From positions 1-64,000 of the forward strand of contig LGRX02035459.1 in assembly GCA_001247695.2 (NCBI GenBank): a stretch of DNA of 64,000 nucleotides, read 5' to 3'. The notes beneath the pieces were generated by a model. That model had not been told where the DNA came from. It saw only the letters and a list, made by a program, of their open reading frames with translations, and did no database searches. Positions 1-9,965 of the stretch are shown here, one piece after another. This DNA comes from Cymbomonas tetramitiformis (lineage: Eukaryota > Chlorophyta > Pyramimonadophyceae > Pyramimonadales > Pyramimonadaceae). Made by a program: the position numbers and the translations under genes. Each line of letters begins with the position of its first letter. Position 1 is the stretch's first letter.

Positions 1-90
1 GCGGCCTCCCGCACACACAAGGTGGGGTGGAGCACGCGGCCTCCCGCGCACAAGGTGGGGTGGAGCACGCGGCCTCCCGCACGGCTTCAC
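1..90. repeat. GC-rich tandem repeat, 33-35 bp unit
   Basis: About two and a half copies of a unit beginning GCGGCCTCCCGC and ending GGGTGGAGCAC. The copies differ by small indels. The array runs off the window start. Confidence 0.85.
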
Positions 91-324
91 TCAAGTGCAC
101 AGGTTTTCGCTTTGAGGTTTTCGCTTTGATTTTGTGGCTGCGACTCGGAGACTGGCGCAGACTACGTGGAGATGCAGGAGGGTGACTTCGTGGATGTCGG
201 GGATGCGCACCGAGTTGTCGGGCAACACCGTGGGCTGGCTGCATACACCTATGGACAGCGGGCCCGCATCGGAGGCCAGCGTGAGCGGTGGTACGTTCAT
301 GCCGCTGCTGACTCATAAAGAAGC

Positions 325-965
325 TCGTCCGCGCAGTGCATGCCGGGGGCGGGTCATCCGCGCAGTGCGTGCCGGAGGCGGGTCGTCCGCACAGTGAGTG
401 CCGGGGGCGGGTCATCCGCAGTGCGCCCAGGGCGGTTATCCGCGCAGGCGTGTGGTGGGCGGGTCGTCCGCGCAGTGCGTGCCGGGGCGGGTCATTCCGC
501 GCGGTGCGTGCTGGTGGGCGGGTCGGCCGCGCAGTGCGTGCTGGGCGGGTCATCCGCGCAGTGCGTGCGGGCGCGTCATCCGGCGCAGTGCGGCGGGGCG
601 CGTCACTGCGGCGCGCAGTGCGTGCCGGGGGCGCGTCAGGCGGGCCGGCGCAGCGCTCACCCGCGCAGTGCGGCCGGGCGCGTCATCCGCGCAGTGCGCA
701 CCGGGGGCGTCGCCGCGCAGCGCGAGCCGGGCGGGGTCATCACCGCAGTGCGTGCCGCGGCGGGTCATCAGCGCAGTGCGTCCCAGGGGGGCCGCGCCCA
801 AAGTGCGCGTAAGGTCGCAGCGCGCGCGCAGTGCCGGGGCGCGTCATCCGCGTGCCGGGGGCGCGTCATTCGCGCATTCGCGCAGTGCGTGCTGGGGGCG
901 GGTCATCCGCGCAGTGCGTGCTGGGGGCGCGTCATCCGCGCAGTGCGTGCCGCGGGCGGGTTATT
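325..965. repeat. 29-bp GC-rich minisatellite, left array
   Basis: Tandem copies of a 29-bp unit (GTGCGTGCCGGGGGCGGG followed by TCATCCGCGCA) with many indels. It begins CGTCCGCGCAGTGC and ends in a GCGGGTTAT variant unit. Arg/Ala/Gly-rich open frames across it come from the repeat and are not genes. The same repeat, in the same orientation, lies on the far side of the DIRS element at 7700-8232. Confidence 0.95.
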
Positions 966-1421
966 GTACGAAGCATGCACTCTCCCCCCTTCCCCCGCAG
1001 AGAGCACCGGTCACAATAGGCAAGCAGAGGTCTTGGCAGATTCATATATTCACAATATATTAATTGCCACCCAGTCTGGCCTATTCGGTCTCTCGGCATG
1101 TGGCATGAATGTCTGTCTCCCTCTCTGTCAGGTGGAGCAAGGTCTCAGTGATCCCAAGCACGAAGCTTCTAAGCAAGTTCCTAGCAGGTGTCCAGCTGCT
1201 GTCCGAATGGAACTACGGCGCCATGCGCAACCAGGGTCAACGGCTGGTTCTTCGAAGCTGCTGTGAAGGATCTACGGCTTCACAGGTTCCCCATGGGAAT
1301 CGTGCGCTCATCTGAGACTCTGCCGCCCAATCTGCAAAGCAGCCGCTCACCTGACAGACCTAACAGGCACCCAAAGCCACATGTGAAGGGGAGGGAATGT
1401 GCGAAGGAGCGGGCCGTCACC
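966..1421. other. Non-coding 3' flank of the DIRS element
   Basis: Between the left minisatellite and the end of the recombinase gene I see no coding frame, no inverted terminal repeat and no clear copy of sequence from the other end (7340-7690). It probably holds the 3' untranslated part and terminal repeat of the element. Confidence 0.4.
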
Positions 1422-2504
1422 TCAAGAGAGCTCCTTCGCTGCCTCCGCGAACGCGGCCGGAAGGATGAGCCGCTGCTCGTCGTCCAGCTCACAGTACCTC
1501 TCCCAGCAGTCGGACTTCCAGTCCCCCTGCAGCTTGATGTAGAGCTTCTCCACGTTCAGCCGCATGGCTGCTGTGGCTCCGCCCCTGCGGAGCGAGTGCC
1601 CGGCATACCGAGCCGGGTCCAGCCCCACCTGCACGGCCAGGCTCTTCAGCCCGGCCACCAGCGCTGCGTGCGCCATGGGCACCAGCGCGCCCCGCTTGCC
1701 CCTCCCTTCCACCTGGAAGAGGGGCGCCTCCTCCTGCAAGCCCTCCGTGGCCAGCATGAGCCGACGGAGGGCCTCCACCGGGCACAGTCTCGACCCCGGC
1801 ACCGCCACCAGCGGCACCCAGTGGTAGCGCTCCCCGCACTGGATGGTCTTCGAGTGCCGCACTCGGATCCACACCACATCTCCAGCCTCTGCGAAGAGCA
1901 CATCCTCCCTCACCAGCGCACCCCTGGCGTTCCACGCCTGGGACTTCCCCACAGTGAGGTTGTCCTTGCGGAACAAGCCGTAGAACCCCACCAGGATGGC
2001 TGCCCACAGCGCCAAGCCCGTGATCGACTCCATGTCAGCGAACTCCGCCATGCGCGCCAGGTCTCGCAACGTGATGGGCATCACCGGCTTCGCCGGCCGG
2101 TCCCACTGCCTGCGCACGCCCTGCAGGGCTGCCGCCACCCAGAACCTGTGAGCCACCGGCGTCCACTCCACCCCCTGCTGCAAATGAAGGGACCGCACAC
2201 CCGCCAGGTAGGACTTGATCGTCCCTGGCTGCACGGACCACGCCGAGAAGGCAATGAAGCGCGCCAACGTGGCATCCGACGCCGGGAGCAATGGCTCCAG
2301 CGTGCCCAGGCACGCGAAGCGCACGCAGAACGTGAGGAAGGCCTTGACCCCCGTGTCGTAGGACCTCTGCGTGCTCTCGGCGTACGCCCCGTCCTGGTAG
2401 CGCTCCACCGCCACTGCCAGCTCCTCCAGCAGCTCCTCTGCGCCCCGATCACACCCAGTCAGGCAACTCCACTGGCTCCAGTGGCACACGCACCACCAGC
2501 ACAT
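1422..2504 (-). CDS. DIRS-type tyrosine recombinase
   Basis: The 360-residue product is a tyrosine recombinase, which in DIRS-class retrotransposons integrates a circular DNA intermediate instead of a DDE integrase. An N-terminal helical SAM-like core domain (about residues 25-130) precedes the catalytic domain. The catalytic set is visible: Arg179 in GLFRKDNL, Lys219 in RHSKT, the HSLRRG box (His303, Arg306), Trp329 in GDWKS and the nucleophile Tyr337 in ERYCEL. The frame is intact through the catalytic domain. It overlaps the end of the methyltransferase frame (2449-2504) in another frame, so the true start is uncertain and may need frameshifting or splicing. It is the last gene of the element, as in PAT/DIRS elements. 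Confidence 0.92.
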   Translation of the reverse strand: MCWWCVCHWSQWSCLTGCDRGAEELLEELAVAVERYQDGAYAESTQRSYDTGVKAFLTFCVRFACLGTLEPLLPASDATLARFIAFSAWSVQPGTIKSYLAGVRSLHLQQGVEWTPVAHRFWVAAALQGVRRQWDRPAKPVMPITLRDLARMAEFADMESITGLALWAAILVGFYGLFRKDNLTVGKSQAWNARGALVREDVLFAEAGDVVWIRVRHSKTIQCGERYHWVPLVAVPGSRLCPVEALRRLMLATEGLQEEAPLFQVEGRGKRGALVPMAHAALVAGLKSLAVQVGLDPARYAGHSLRRGGATAAMRLNVEKLYIKLQGDWKSDCWERYCELDDEQRLILPAAFAEAAKELS

Positions 2505-3690
2505 CCCACCGAGTGGGCCCCCACTCTGAGCGGCCCTTGCCGTCCAGCGCCGGCGCTGTGAAGAGCATCGTGCCCGCCCGGTACTTGCGCACCGGGCGGA
2601 ACACCTCGCGCATCCCCGACACCAGCTCGTACGCCTCGTCCCCCTCCCACACCGGCACCAGGAAGCACCCGCCTGTGCCCATCTGCTGCCTGCGCTTGCA
2701 CTTCAAGAAGTTGAGCAGGATCTCATACATCACCGAGAACGGGAGGTTCGCCCACGTGTTGAGCCCATCGAAGCGCTGCTTGCGCGCGTCATCCTCCGCG
2801 CTCCAGCTCCGCACGCAGAATGCGTTCGCCCGCGAGGACGCCACGCACGCGTCCAGGGTGAACGGCCCGAACTCCTCGTCCATCTCCGCGAACAGGACCG
2901 GGGAGAACTGCCAGTCGTCCCGGTCCTGTCTCCACAGCATCTCCCGCTTGCGCATCGCCCACCGCATGTGGAACTCCTCGAGCTTCAGCCGCGAGAGCAA
3001 GTCCGCCAGGAGGTTGTCCTTCGACGAGATGTACTTCGGGCGCAACCGGATGTCATGCTGCGCGCAGAGGTAGAAGATCTTGCGCAGCAGCGGGATGTAC
3101 TCGACCGGCCCCCAGAACTTGTCCACCTGAGTGAGCGCGCACTGGTTGTCGATCCGTACCACCAGCGTTCACCCCGACAGCCTGTGCGCCCACAGCGCCA
3201 GCGCCCACCACACCGCGAAGAGCTCGAGGTAGTTGATGTGGGACTTCGCCTTGCTCGTAAAAGGGTAAAAGTCGCGCTGCGGCATCTCCGCCAGGTCCTC
3301 CCACGAGACGAGGAAGTAGTCGGGCTGGCGACGCGTCCGTCGCGAAGGCGTCCTCGTGCACGTCCTCCTTGTGCAGCACCACCTTGCGCCCGTTGTACAA
3401 ACGGATGACGCGCTCCACCACCTTCAGGTCCTGCATCACGCCCGTGCTCACCGTCACGCGCGACCTGCCCGCTGTCGCCGCGACGAGCGCGAAGCCCTGT
3501 CGCGTGTAGAGCGACAGCCCCCACACCACCTGCACGCATAACGCCAGCAGCCCGAGCAGCGACTCGAGCTTGTGCCTGCGCACCGGTCCCGTCGCCGCCT
3601 CCGCGCGCATCTCCCGCAGCTTGCCCGTCACCTGCTGCACGCGCTCCTCGTCGATCGACGCTGTGCATGTCTCGCCATCGGTGCACAGTA
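2449..3690 (-). pseudogene. DIRS RNase H and Dam-like adenine methyltransferase region (broken)
   Basis: This is the C-terminal part of the DIRS polyprotein. RNase H comes first, with acidic residues in FATDAS, YLELFAV and VRIDNQ, followed by the YISSKDNLLADLLSR tail typical of this class. A Dam-like N6-adenine methyltransferase follows (FGPFTLDACVA, then WANLPF in the place of the NPPF/Y catalytic motif), ending PVELPDWV. The last 237 residues (2449-3162) are open. Upstream the gene is damaged: frame changes near 3700 and near 3325 and an in-frame TGA at 3169-3171 separate RT, RNase H and methyltransferase. The second motif residue is Leu instead of Pro, so activity is doubtful. The role of this methyltransferase in DIRS elements is not settled. 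Confidence 0.82.
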
Positions 3691-4847
3691 AACACGCCAA
3701 GGAACTCCAGATGTCGCGCTGGACCCTCACACTTGGCCCGGTTCACCTTGAAGCCCAGCATGGTCACGAACTCGATCATGAGGTCCATCATCTCCTGAGC
3801 CTCAGCTGCCGTGCGCGCCACCATGAAGAAGTCATCCAAATAACCGACGCACGGCACTCCCTGCGCCTGCATCCACGCCACAATCGCCCGCGTGTAGCGC
3901 ATGAAGATCCCCGGCAACGCGCGGTTCCCGAAAGGGCTGCGCGTGTCCATGTACCGCTTGCGGCGCCATTGGAAGCACTGCGCTGCCCAGTACTGCGACG
4001 CGACAGGCAGCGACCTGTACGCCTCCTCCAAGTCCACCTTCACCATGTACATGCCCGGTCGTAGCAGCGCGTACGCGTCCTTGACTGACGAGAACTCGTC
4101 CTTCTGGAGGTCGATCCAGTCGTTGACGCCGACGAACGAAGGTCGCGAGTAGTCCCAAACGGGACGGTACTTGAGCTTCCCCTTGCGGAGTCGCTCCATC
4201 ATCCCGAGGGCCGACACGCCCTGCGGTAGCCAATCGCGAGCGTCGAAGATCCTCCCCGCGGCCATCTCCTTCGCGAGCTCCGCGGTCATGGCCTCCGCGT
4301 GCTCGTCTCCCACGTAATTCTCCACGATGTACGGCTCGTCCGGCTCCTCGCCTGCAAACGGGAAACCGACGCCACATGCCGCACCTCGCACCAGGACGGC
4401 CACGTCTGGCCAATCCGTCAGCGCCTCCGCGAGAAGGTGCGCTCTCTCCGACATCAGCGGTACCTGCGCTCCCACATCGCGCACCTCCTGCTGGAAGCGA
4501 GTGCGCTCCTCCTCCGTCGTGCCCGTACCGGAGAGGCCCCTCACTCTGGCGCCCTCCACGATCGCTGCACGCAATGCTGGCCACCTCGCCGACCTCGACT
4601 CCGCCACCGCCGGGTAGTGCTCACCGCACCCGGTACCCGCCGGGGACACCGCCGGCGCCGCAGCCGGCGCCGCCGGCAACGGTGCCCCCGCTGCATCCCA
4701 CACCGGCGCTACCAGCATCCTCCGAAGCCGTGCCCACCACGGCTCCGCGTCCTCTACCTGCCTCTCGCACGCCTCGCCTGCAGGCTCGGGCTCCTGATCG
4801 CCGCTCGCCATCGTCACGCCATCCGCGTGCTCCTCCTCCGGCTCCAC
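3690..4847 (-). CDS. DIRS reverse transcriptase
   Basis: The N-terminal 110 residues are Ala/Glu/Pro-rich linker. The RT fingers and palm follow: RLRKGKLKYRPVWDYSRPS, then the first catalytic Asp in YMVKVDLEEAYRS, GNRALPGIFMRYTRAI, and the double-Asp motif GYLDDFFMV at about 3823-3843, closing with HLEFLGV. This is the YLDD form of RT found in DIRS and LTR elements. Just after LEFLGV the frame is lost near 3700, and the homologous continuation (CTASIDEERVQQVTGKLREM) lies in another frame. It synthesises the cDNA of the element. It follows the zinc-finger gag frame, ending at 4941, after a gap of about 90 bp. Confidence 0.9.
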
Positions 4848-4940
4848 GACGATCTCCCCCTCTGGCGCCCCCCGCGCCCCTCCGCCACCTTCCGGCTCCC
4901 CCGGGGGCGTGGCCTCCCCCGGGCTCCACCGCCCGTCCCA

Positions 4941-5903
4941 TCATCCGCAGGCACCCGCCTGCGCCGTGCACTCGTGGCCCTCGTAGTGCACGTGGCTCTT
5001 GCTCCCACACTTGACGCACTGGTGAGAGAACCTGCAGGCCTTCCTCCCGCATCCCGCCTGTGAGTTGTGATCAAAGCATGCCTTCGCCGATTGCTTGTCC
5101 TCACCTCGCCGCTTACCGGGCTTGTCCGGCTTCACCACACCTGCATCCGGCTGCTCCGGGTCCGACACCCGCGGCTTCTTCGGGTAGCGGCTGCCGGCAC
5201 CTCCCGCGCTCCAGCTACTGCTGCCGCCTCCGCCACCTCCTCCGTAGCCCTTCTCCTTGATGCCCTTGTCCCGCTTGTACATCTCCCAATGGGCCGTGTA
5301 CGACACCAGCTCGAAGGTTGTGGAGGCCTCCTTCTCCATCCGCACGCAGAGATGATCGTAGAACTTGCGGAGGTGGTCCCAAGCGTAGTCGATCGACATG
5401 AGACGCATCCACTTCCGGAACTGCAGCAGCAGGTCCAGCGCCTCCTCGGGGGCCTTGCACGCCAGCATCGTGAAGGTCTCGTCCCACTCGTCAAAGCTGC
5501 GGCAGTGCTTGGCCTTGGCCTCCAGCACCAGCCCCCTCTTCGCGTCCAATCGCCACTCCGCGCCTCCCTCCTCGTAGTCGCCTCCGGGACGCGACACCCG
5601 GATGTCCATCCCCTTAAGCGCCCCACCTGCGGGGAGGAAGGGTCTAGCAGGCACAGCAATCTCACCTGGCGGGCGCGTGATGTCCTTCACCGCCAGGCTG
5701 CCGTCCAGCGCTCGCCGAAGCTCCTCGTCCGTCGCCGTACGAAGGGACCCAAATCGCGCCTTCGCTGCCGCCCGCTTCTTCTTCTCGCTCTCGCTGTCCT
5801 CGCCGTCCGACCCGCTGGGCTGCCGCGCCGCTCGCCTCTTCCTGCTCACTGCGGCCGCTGCCGCCCACTCCTCGTCGAACACCGGCTGCTCGATCCCCGG
5901 CAC
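4941..5903 (-). CDS. DIRS gag, zinc-finger part
   Basis: A 320-residue product with an acidic/basic N-terminal stretch (EDSESEKKKRAAAKAR), a central helical region, a Gly/Ser-rich linker and a C-terminal cluster of Cys/His: a CCCH-like set (CFDHNSQAGCGRKACRFSH) followed by CVKCGSKSHVHYEGHEC. It probably coats the element RNA. It is in the same frame as the preceding ORF, which ends in a TAG only 18 bp upstream, so the two are most likely halves of one gag protein. Confidence 0.72.
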   Translation of the reverse strand: MPGIEQPVFDEEWAAAAAVSRKRRAARQPSGSDGEDSESEKKKRAAAKARFGSLRTATDEELRRALDGSLAVKDITRPPGEIAVPARPFLPAGGALKGMDIRVSRPGGDYEEGGAEWRLDAKRGLVLEAKAKHCRSFDEWDETFTMLACKAPEEALDLLLQFRKWMRLMSIDYAWDHLRKFYDHLCVRMEKEASTTFELVSYTAHWEMYKRDKGIKEKGYGGGGGGGSSSWSAGGAGSRYPKKPRVSDPEQPDAGVVKPDKPGKRRGEDKQSAKACFDHNSQAGCGRKACRFSHQCVKCGSKSHVHYEGHECTAQAGACG

Positions 5904-5918
5904 ACCTGCCAGCGCCCG

Positions 5919-6881
5919 CTACATGTCCGCCAGCTCCCGTAGCGCGAGGTCGATGTACGCATGGAGATGCTTTGTGCGCACCTTCGCGCGCTCCGGGGGC
6001 TCCTCCAGCCCGCACTGCTCCTGCCTGCACGCGGGGAACTTGCTGTCCAGCAGCTCGAACTCCCATGGCTCCACTCGCCTCGCCGGGTGCCGCCCAAAGC
6101 TGTGCTTCACCCGCGTCAGCTCGGCCGCCTGGCGCGCCGCGGCCACTCTGATCTCCGTGATCACGCGCTCGCACTCCGTCCATGACCACCCTCGGCGCCT
6201 CCCTGCCGACGCCCGCGCCACCTCTCGCAGTGACGTGGGTGGATCACGCACCTTACCGCTGCCGCCCTGGCTGATCGGATCACGCCCCGCCAGCGCCGCC
6301 GCGACTGCTGCGTCCACCATGCGCTGTACCTCGTCCTCCGTGCGCAGCACTCCTCTGGGCGAGGGCCCTGAAGACCCGGGGCTGCCGCTCCCGTTCGGAG
6401 ACGCCTGCGATCCTGGCCGCGTCTCCTGCTGCATGTCCCTCGCCGCCGTCGACCACGCCATGACCCTGCGTCGCTCCTTCGCTGCCACCCCGCGCAGGCT
6501 CTCCCACCTGTCTCCTGGCTCCCCCAGTGGCCACTCACCGCGCACCACTCGCCGATCAGTCTCGAGGAGCCCCACCTCCACCAGATCGTCGGTGGGGCCC
6601 TCCAGGTCCCTCGGCATGTCTCCCACGATCGCCTCCTCCAGCCGCTGGAACTCGATCAACATGTCCTTCCGATCCTCCAGCACCTCGCTCTTCGTCGTTG
6701 GCCTGGAGGGATGAGCCAGCACCAGCAGCTTCTCCACCGCTGCGATCCTGGTTCTGGTGCACCAAACCGCCGCCCGTCGGTACTGATCTAGCGTCCGGTT
6801 CACCTCCGGCGACGACAGCCTCCGGTTCCTGCCTTCTCCTCGTCGCCCTGCCATGTCTCCCAAGCTCTTCTCGCAGGCCAA
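5919..6881 (-). pseudogene. DIRS gag, N-terminal part ending at an in-frame TAG
   Basis: A 320-residue frame rich in charged residues and predicted helix (for example SSPEVNRTLDQYRRAAVW, then EDEVQRMVDAAVAAALAGRD). No enzymatic motif is visible. The frame ends LRELADM-TAG, and the same frame then resumes into the zinc-finger part without a gap. The stop could come from CAG by one transition, which would rejoin a gag of about 650 residues. At its N-terminus the sequence continues in another frame into a CxxC-containing ORF (6880-7113). Function as gag is inferred from position and composition. Confidence 0.6.
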
Positions 6882-7335
6882 AGGTTGTGCCCCTGCCGAT
6901 CGGAAACCAGACGCTGTCCGAGTCTGTCTCCCACACTTCTCCCGCGCAAATCGCGCAAAGGTTGGTCTTCACGAAAGCGCGCCCGTCTCTGCGGCGCAGC
7001 GGGTTTAGGATCGGCTCCCAAGTTTGCCACCTAGCGTGAGAGAACACTTCGCCCTCCCAGCACACGAAGCACGGAAAAGTAGAATTTGCTTCCGGCACCT
7101 CCAGCTCGATCACCGGTACCCGTGCGTACGGAAAACGTACCCTTCGTACGGATCACGCGGGTCCCAGTACGGACAATTGAACTTACACTTGCAGGGTACG
7201 AAAACTGGGTGTGACCAGTCTCTCCTGTCAGTACGATCCTCCAAAGGCGCGCGCACCCCTGCGATGTCGGTTTGCGTTCCCGCGTCTTTCTCCGTGGGCT
7301 GTCCGTACGATCCTCTGGGCCCAGCTTGCAACTGT
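6880..7335 (-). pseudogene. CxxC-containing leader ORF upstream of DIRS gag
   Basis: Two short overlapping minus-strand frames carry cysteine pairs: PCKCKFNCPYWDPRDPYEG (frame starting 7331) and FPCFVCWEGEVFSHARW with LCAICAGEVWE (frame starting 7113). They join at 7110-7140 and again near 6880 only by changing frame. They look like parts of one small zinc-binding domain, either broken or spliced, at the N-terminus of the element's first protein. I do not recognise the family. Confidence 0.4.
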
Positions 7336-7669
7336 CCAGACCCTTGTAACCAGAGCGAAAATATACGATATTCGCTGCGCGATATCTAATAATTTTGCGA
7401 ATACGTTTTCGGAATCAAAAAGAAAGGAAGAACAGAGATGGAGCGTTGCTCCTGAGGCTGAGATTCCGAAAAACTGCTTGACACTCCCTGAGAAAGTTGT
7501 TAACAACCAACTTCTCGTGTCAAGCCCAGACGTGTCACGTGTCACCGATCACGGCGATCGGTGACTCCCCCCGTCCCGATGCCACAAACAACGGTGTGGC
7601 ATCGATCTGGCAGACGGGCCTGGCGACCCTACACTTAGGGTTCGCGCGCAGTGCTTCTACAATAACCCA
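7336..7669. other. Non-coding 5' flank of the DIRS element
   Basis: No supported gene. It is more AT-rich than the element body and includes a short palindrome-like stretch around 7553-7563 (GATCACGGCGATC). It probably holds the element promoter and 5' terminal repeat, though I see no TATA box I would defend. Confidence 0.35.
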
Positions 7670-7694
7670 AATTATTATTTTCCAAATAATAATT
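7670..7694. repeat. Perfect 11-bp inverted repeat at the DIRS/minisatellite border
   Basis: AATTATTATTT, three bases, then AAATAATAATT. It sits exactly where the DIRS 5' flank meets the right minisatellite array and may mark the end of the element. Confidence 0.8.
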
Positions 7695-7699
7695 GTCTA

Positions 7700-8232
7700 T
7701 CGTCCGCGCAGTGCGTGCCGGGGGCGGGTCATCCGCGCAGTGCGTGCCGGGGGCGGGTCATCCGCACAGTGCGTGCCGGGGGCGCGGCATCCGCGCAGTG
7801 CGTGCCGGGGGCGGGTCATCCGCACAGTGCGTGCTGGGGGTCGGCGCGGGTGCGTGCGGGGCGGGTCATCCGCGCAGTGTGCCGGGGGCGGGGTCATCCG
7901 CGCAGTGCGTGCTGGGGCGGGTTATCCGCGCAGTGCGTGGGGCGGGGGGCGCGTGCCGGGCGGGTCATCCGCGCAGCGCGTGCCGGGGGCGGGTCATCCG
8001 CGCAGTGCGTGCCAGGGGCGGGTCGTCCGCACACTGCGTGGGGGCGGGTCATCGCGCAGTGCCGGGCGCATCGCGTGCGTGCGGGTCATCGGGGCGGGTC
8101 ATCCGCGCAGCATCCGCGCAGTGTTGCGCGCGCGTGCCCGCGCAGTGCGTGCCGGGGGCGGGTCGTCCGCGCAGTGCGTGCCGGGGGCGCGTCATCCGCG
8201 CAGTGCGTGCTGGGGGCGCGTTATCCTCGGAT
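7700..8232. repeat. 29-bp GC-rich minisatellite, right array
   Basis: The same 29-bp unit and orientation as the array at 325-965. It also opens with CGTCCGCGCAGTGC and closes with a GCGCGTTAT variant, so both arrays start and end alike. Open frames over it are repeat artefacts. Confidence 0.95.
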
Positions 8233-9287
8233 ATATTTCGGTGTGCGGTAGAGCGGATGAAGCATTTTATAGTGACGCGCCTTGGCCTTCATGACGTGGC
8301 AGGTACGTAGTGGGTAAAGGTATCGCAAGGCGTCACGTGTACATCGCGGAGGGCGCGGAGCACCCGGCACTATATTTCGAGCGTGCAGTGGCCGACGGCC
8401 TGTTCTGGGTGGCTGGGGAGCCGCCATCCCCCCTACAACAGGTGCCATCCCCGCTTCGAGATGTGTAACAGACGGAGCCACCATACCCTTTACCTCGGGC
8501 ATGTCAGGCGGCCACATTGCTACAAGAAACTAGGCTGGATCCATCATCCAGAAGCTGCAGAGTGTCCACTAAGGCCGTGTCGCATGTTCGGAGGCCGGTC
8601 CCTCTCACCGCGGAGGCCGGTCCCTCTCACCGCGAAGGCCGGTCCCTCTCACCGCGAAGGCCGGTCCCTCTCACCGCGGAGGCCGGTCGCGGAGGGACCA
8701 AAGTGATTTGTTGTCCGTTGGCATCGGTGCCCGCTTTTCTTCGGATCGATTTTGGGTCATTCGGCCAGATCCTTCAGAAAGCATTTCGTTGACTGGTAAA
8801 GGCCTGTGCCCTCCCCACCTGGCAATTCGATTGGAGAGATCGCTATCTCACGGTCAGTGCGGTATCCGCCCTCTTGAGCAGAAACGTAAACAATGGAAGT
8901 CACTCTGCCCGAAGTGGGGCCTCAGAACAGCATTCAATTCTCGTGGCTATTTTAGTGAGAAGCGCGCAGAACTTTGCTGCTGCCCTCCACTCTGATTTAA
9001 CCCCCCCTCTTCCGCTGGGACCATCTCGCCATCCGCCTTTGCCCAAGGCCCAGTGCACAGACTCGGGCACGCTGAGAGCCAATGGGTGTTCGGCTGTGCG
9101 GGCAGGGCAAGCCAATGAACTTGCACTACAAGGTAGCTGCCCAGGGCCGCGGGCTGCAGGTCGCATGCTTGCCTGCCTCGGGACCTGTTGGCAGGAGGGC
9201 CGACCGCCAGTATGGAGTCCTTGCATGCGGCGCCTGCAGCGCAGAGTTGGATAGTCCCCTAACGGTCCCACACTTTCGCTTTGTTTA
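8233..9287. other. No gene seen; contains a 22-bp tandem repeat
   Basis: The only structure is about five copies of a 22-bp unit (GGCCGGTCCCTCTCACCGCG plus GA or AA) at 8585-8694. Short open frames here have no recognisable domain. Confidence 0.6.
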
Positions 9288-9965
9288 CCGAGGTGTGTGG
9301 GTGGCTTATCCTTGGACCGACTCCTTTGGCACCCCGTAGCCACACAAGATCGGCTGCACTATGTACCCTCACCGGGGATCAAAGGATTCAGCACACACTT
9401 TGGGACACTAATCCGGAATCTCCGGAGCTCACTAGGGAAGAATGGGACCCCCTAAGCCTCACTGAGCCACCCGAGCCCCTCTGCACCTGCACCGCCGGTG
9501 CGCTGCTCCCGAGTCTCTGGAGCCGGTTCATCCCTGCCCCCCGAGTTGCGCAAGCCATCTCTCCACCACCAAGACGACGCTCAGGACCACCCCTCTACTC
9601 CCTGAGCCTAACACACACACACACACACACCTAACACACGGCTCAGGTGGCCCAGTGAGGCTCAGGGAGCAGAGGGGTGGTCTTGCGCGTGGGCTTGGTG
9701 GTGGAGATATGGCTCGCGCAGCTCGGGGGGCAGGGATGAACCGGCTTCAGGCACAAGGCGGCAGTGCGCTGGCGGTGCAGATGCAGAGGGGCTCGGGTGG
9801 CTCAGCGAGGCTTAGGGGGTCCCATTCTTCACTAGTGAACTCCGGAGAATCTGGATGAGTGTCCCGAAGTGTGTGCTGAATCCTTTGATCCCCTGCGTGG
9901 GTACATAGTGCAGTCTCCTGTGGCTACGGGGTGCCAAAGGAGTCACAAGGATAAGCATACACACC
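9288..9965. repeat. Long imperfect inverted repeat (arms about 310-320 bp)
   Basis: The left arm (about 9288-9605) is matched in reverse complement by the right arm (about 9650-9965). For example GGGGATCAAAGGATTCAGCA on the left pairs with TGCTGAATCCTTTGATCCCC on the right, and GCTTATCC pairs with GGATAAGC near the outer ends. A CA dinucleotide run lies at the centre (9610-9631). A transcript would fold into one long hairpin. It could be a foldback transposon or a small-RNA precursor. Confidence 0.88.

Noticed and set aside
325..965. Overlapping plus-strand ORFs of 150-300 residues rich in Arg, Ala, Gly and Cys
   Set aside because: They are translations of the 29-bp minisatellite in all frames; the same happens at 7700-8232 and in the 22-bp array at 10320-11005.
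2985..3690. C-terminal 235 residues of the frame that starts at 4847
   Set aside because: After LEFLGV this frame is Arg/Gly-rich nonsense; the homologous RNase H sequence lies in the other frames.
4299..5063. Plus-strand frames opposite the DIRS gag and RT
   Set aside because: They are Pro/Arg/Ala-rich shadows of GC-rich minus-strand genes without domains.
7700..8232. CRISPR-like array
   Set aside because: The units are head-to-tail with no unique spacers, and the genome is eukaryotic.
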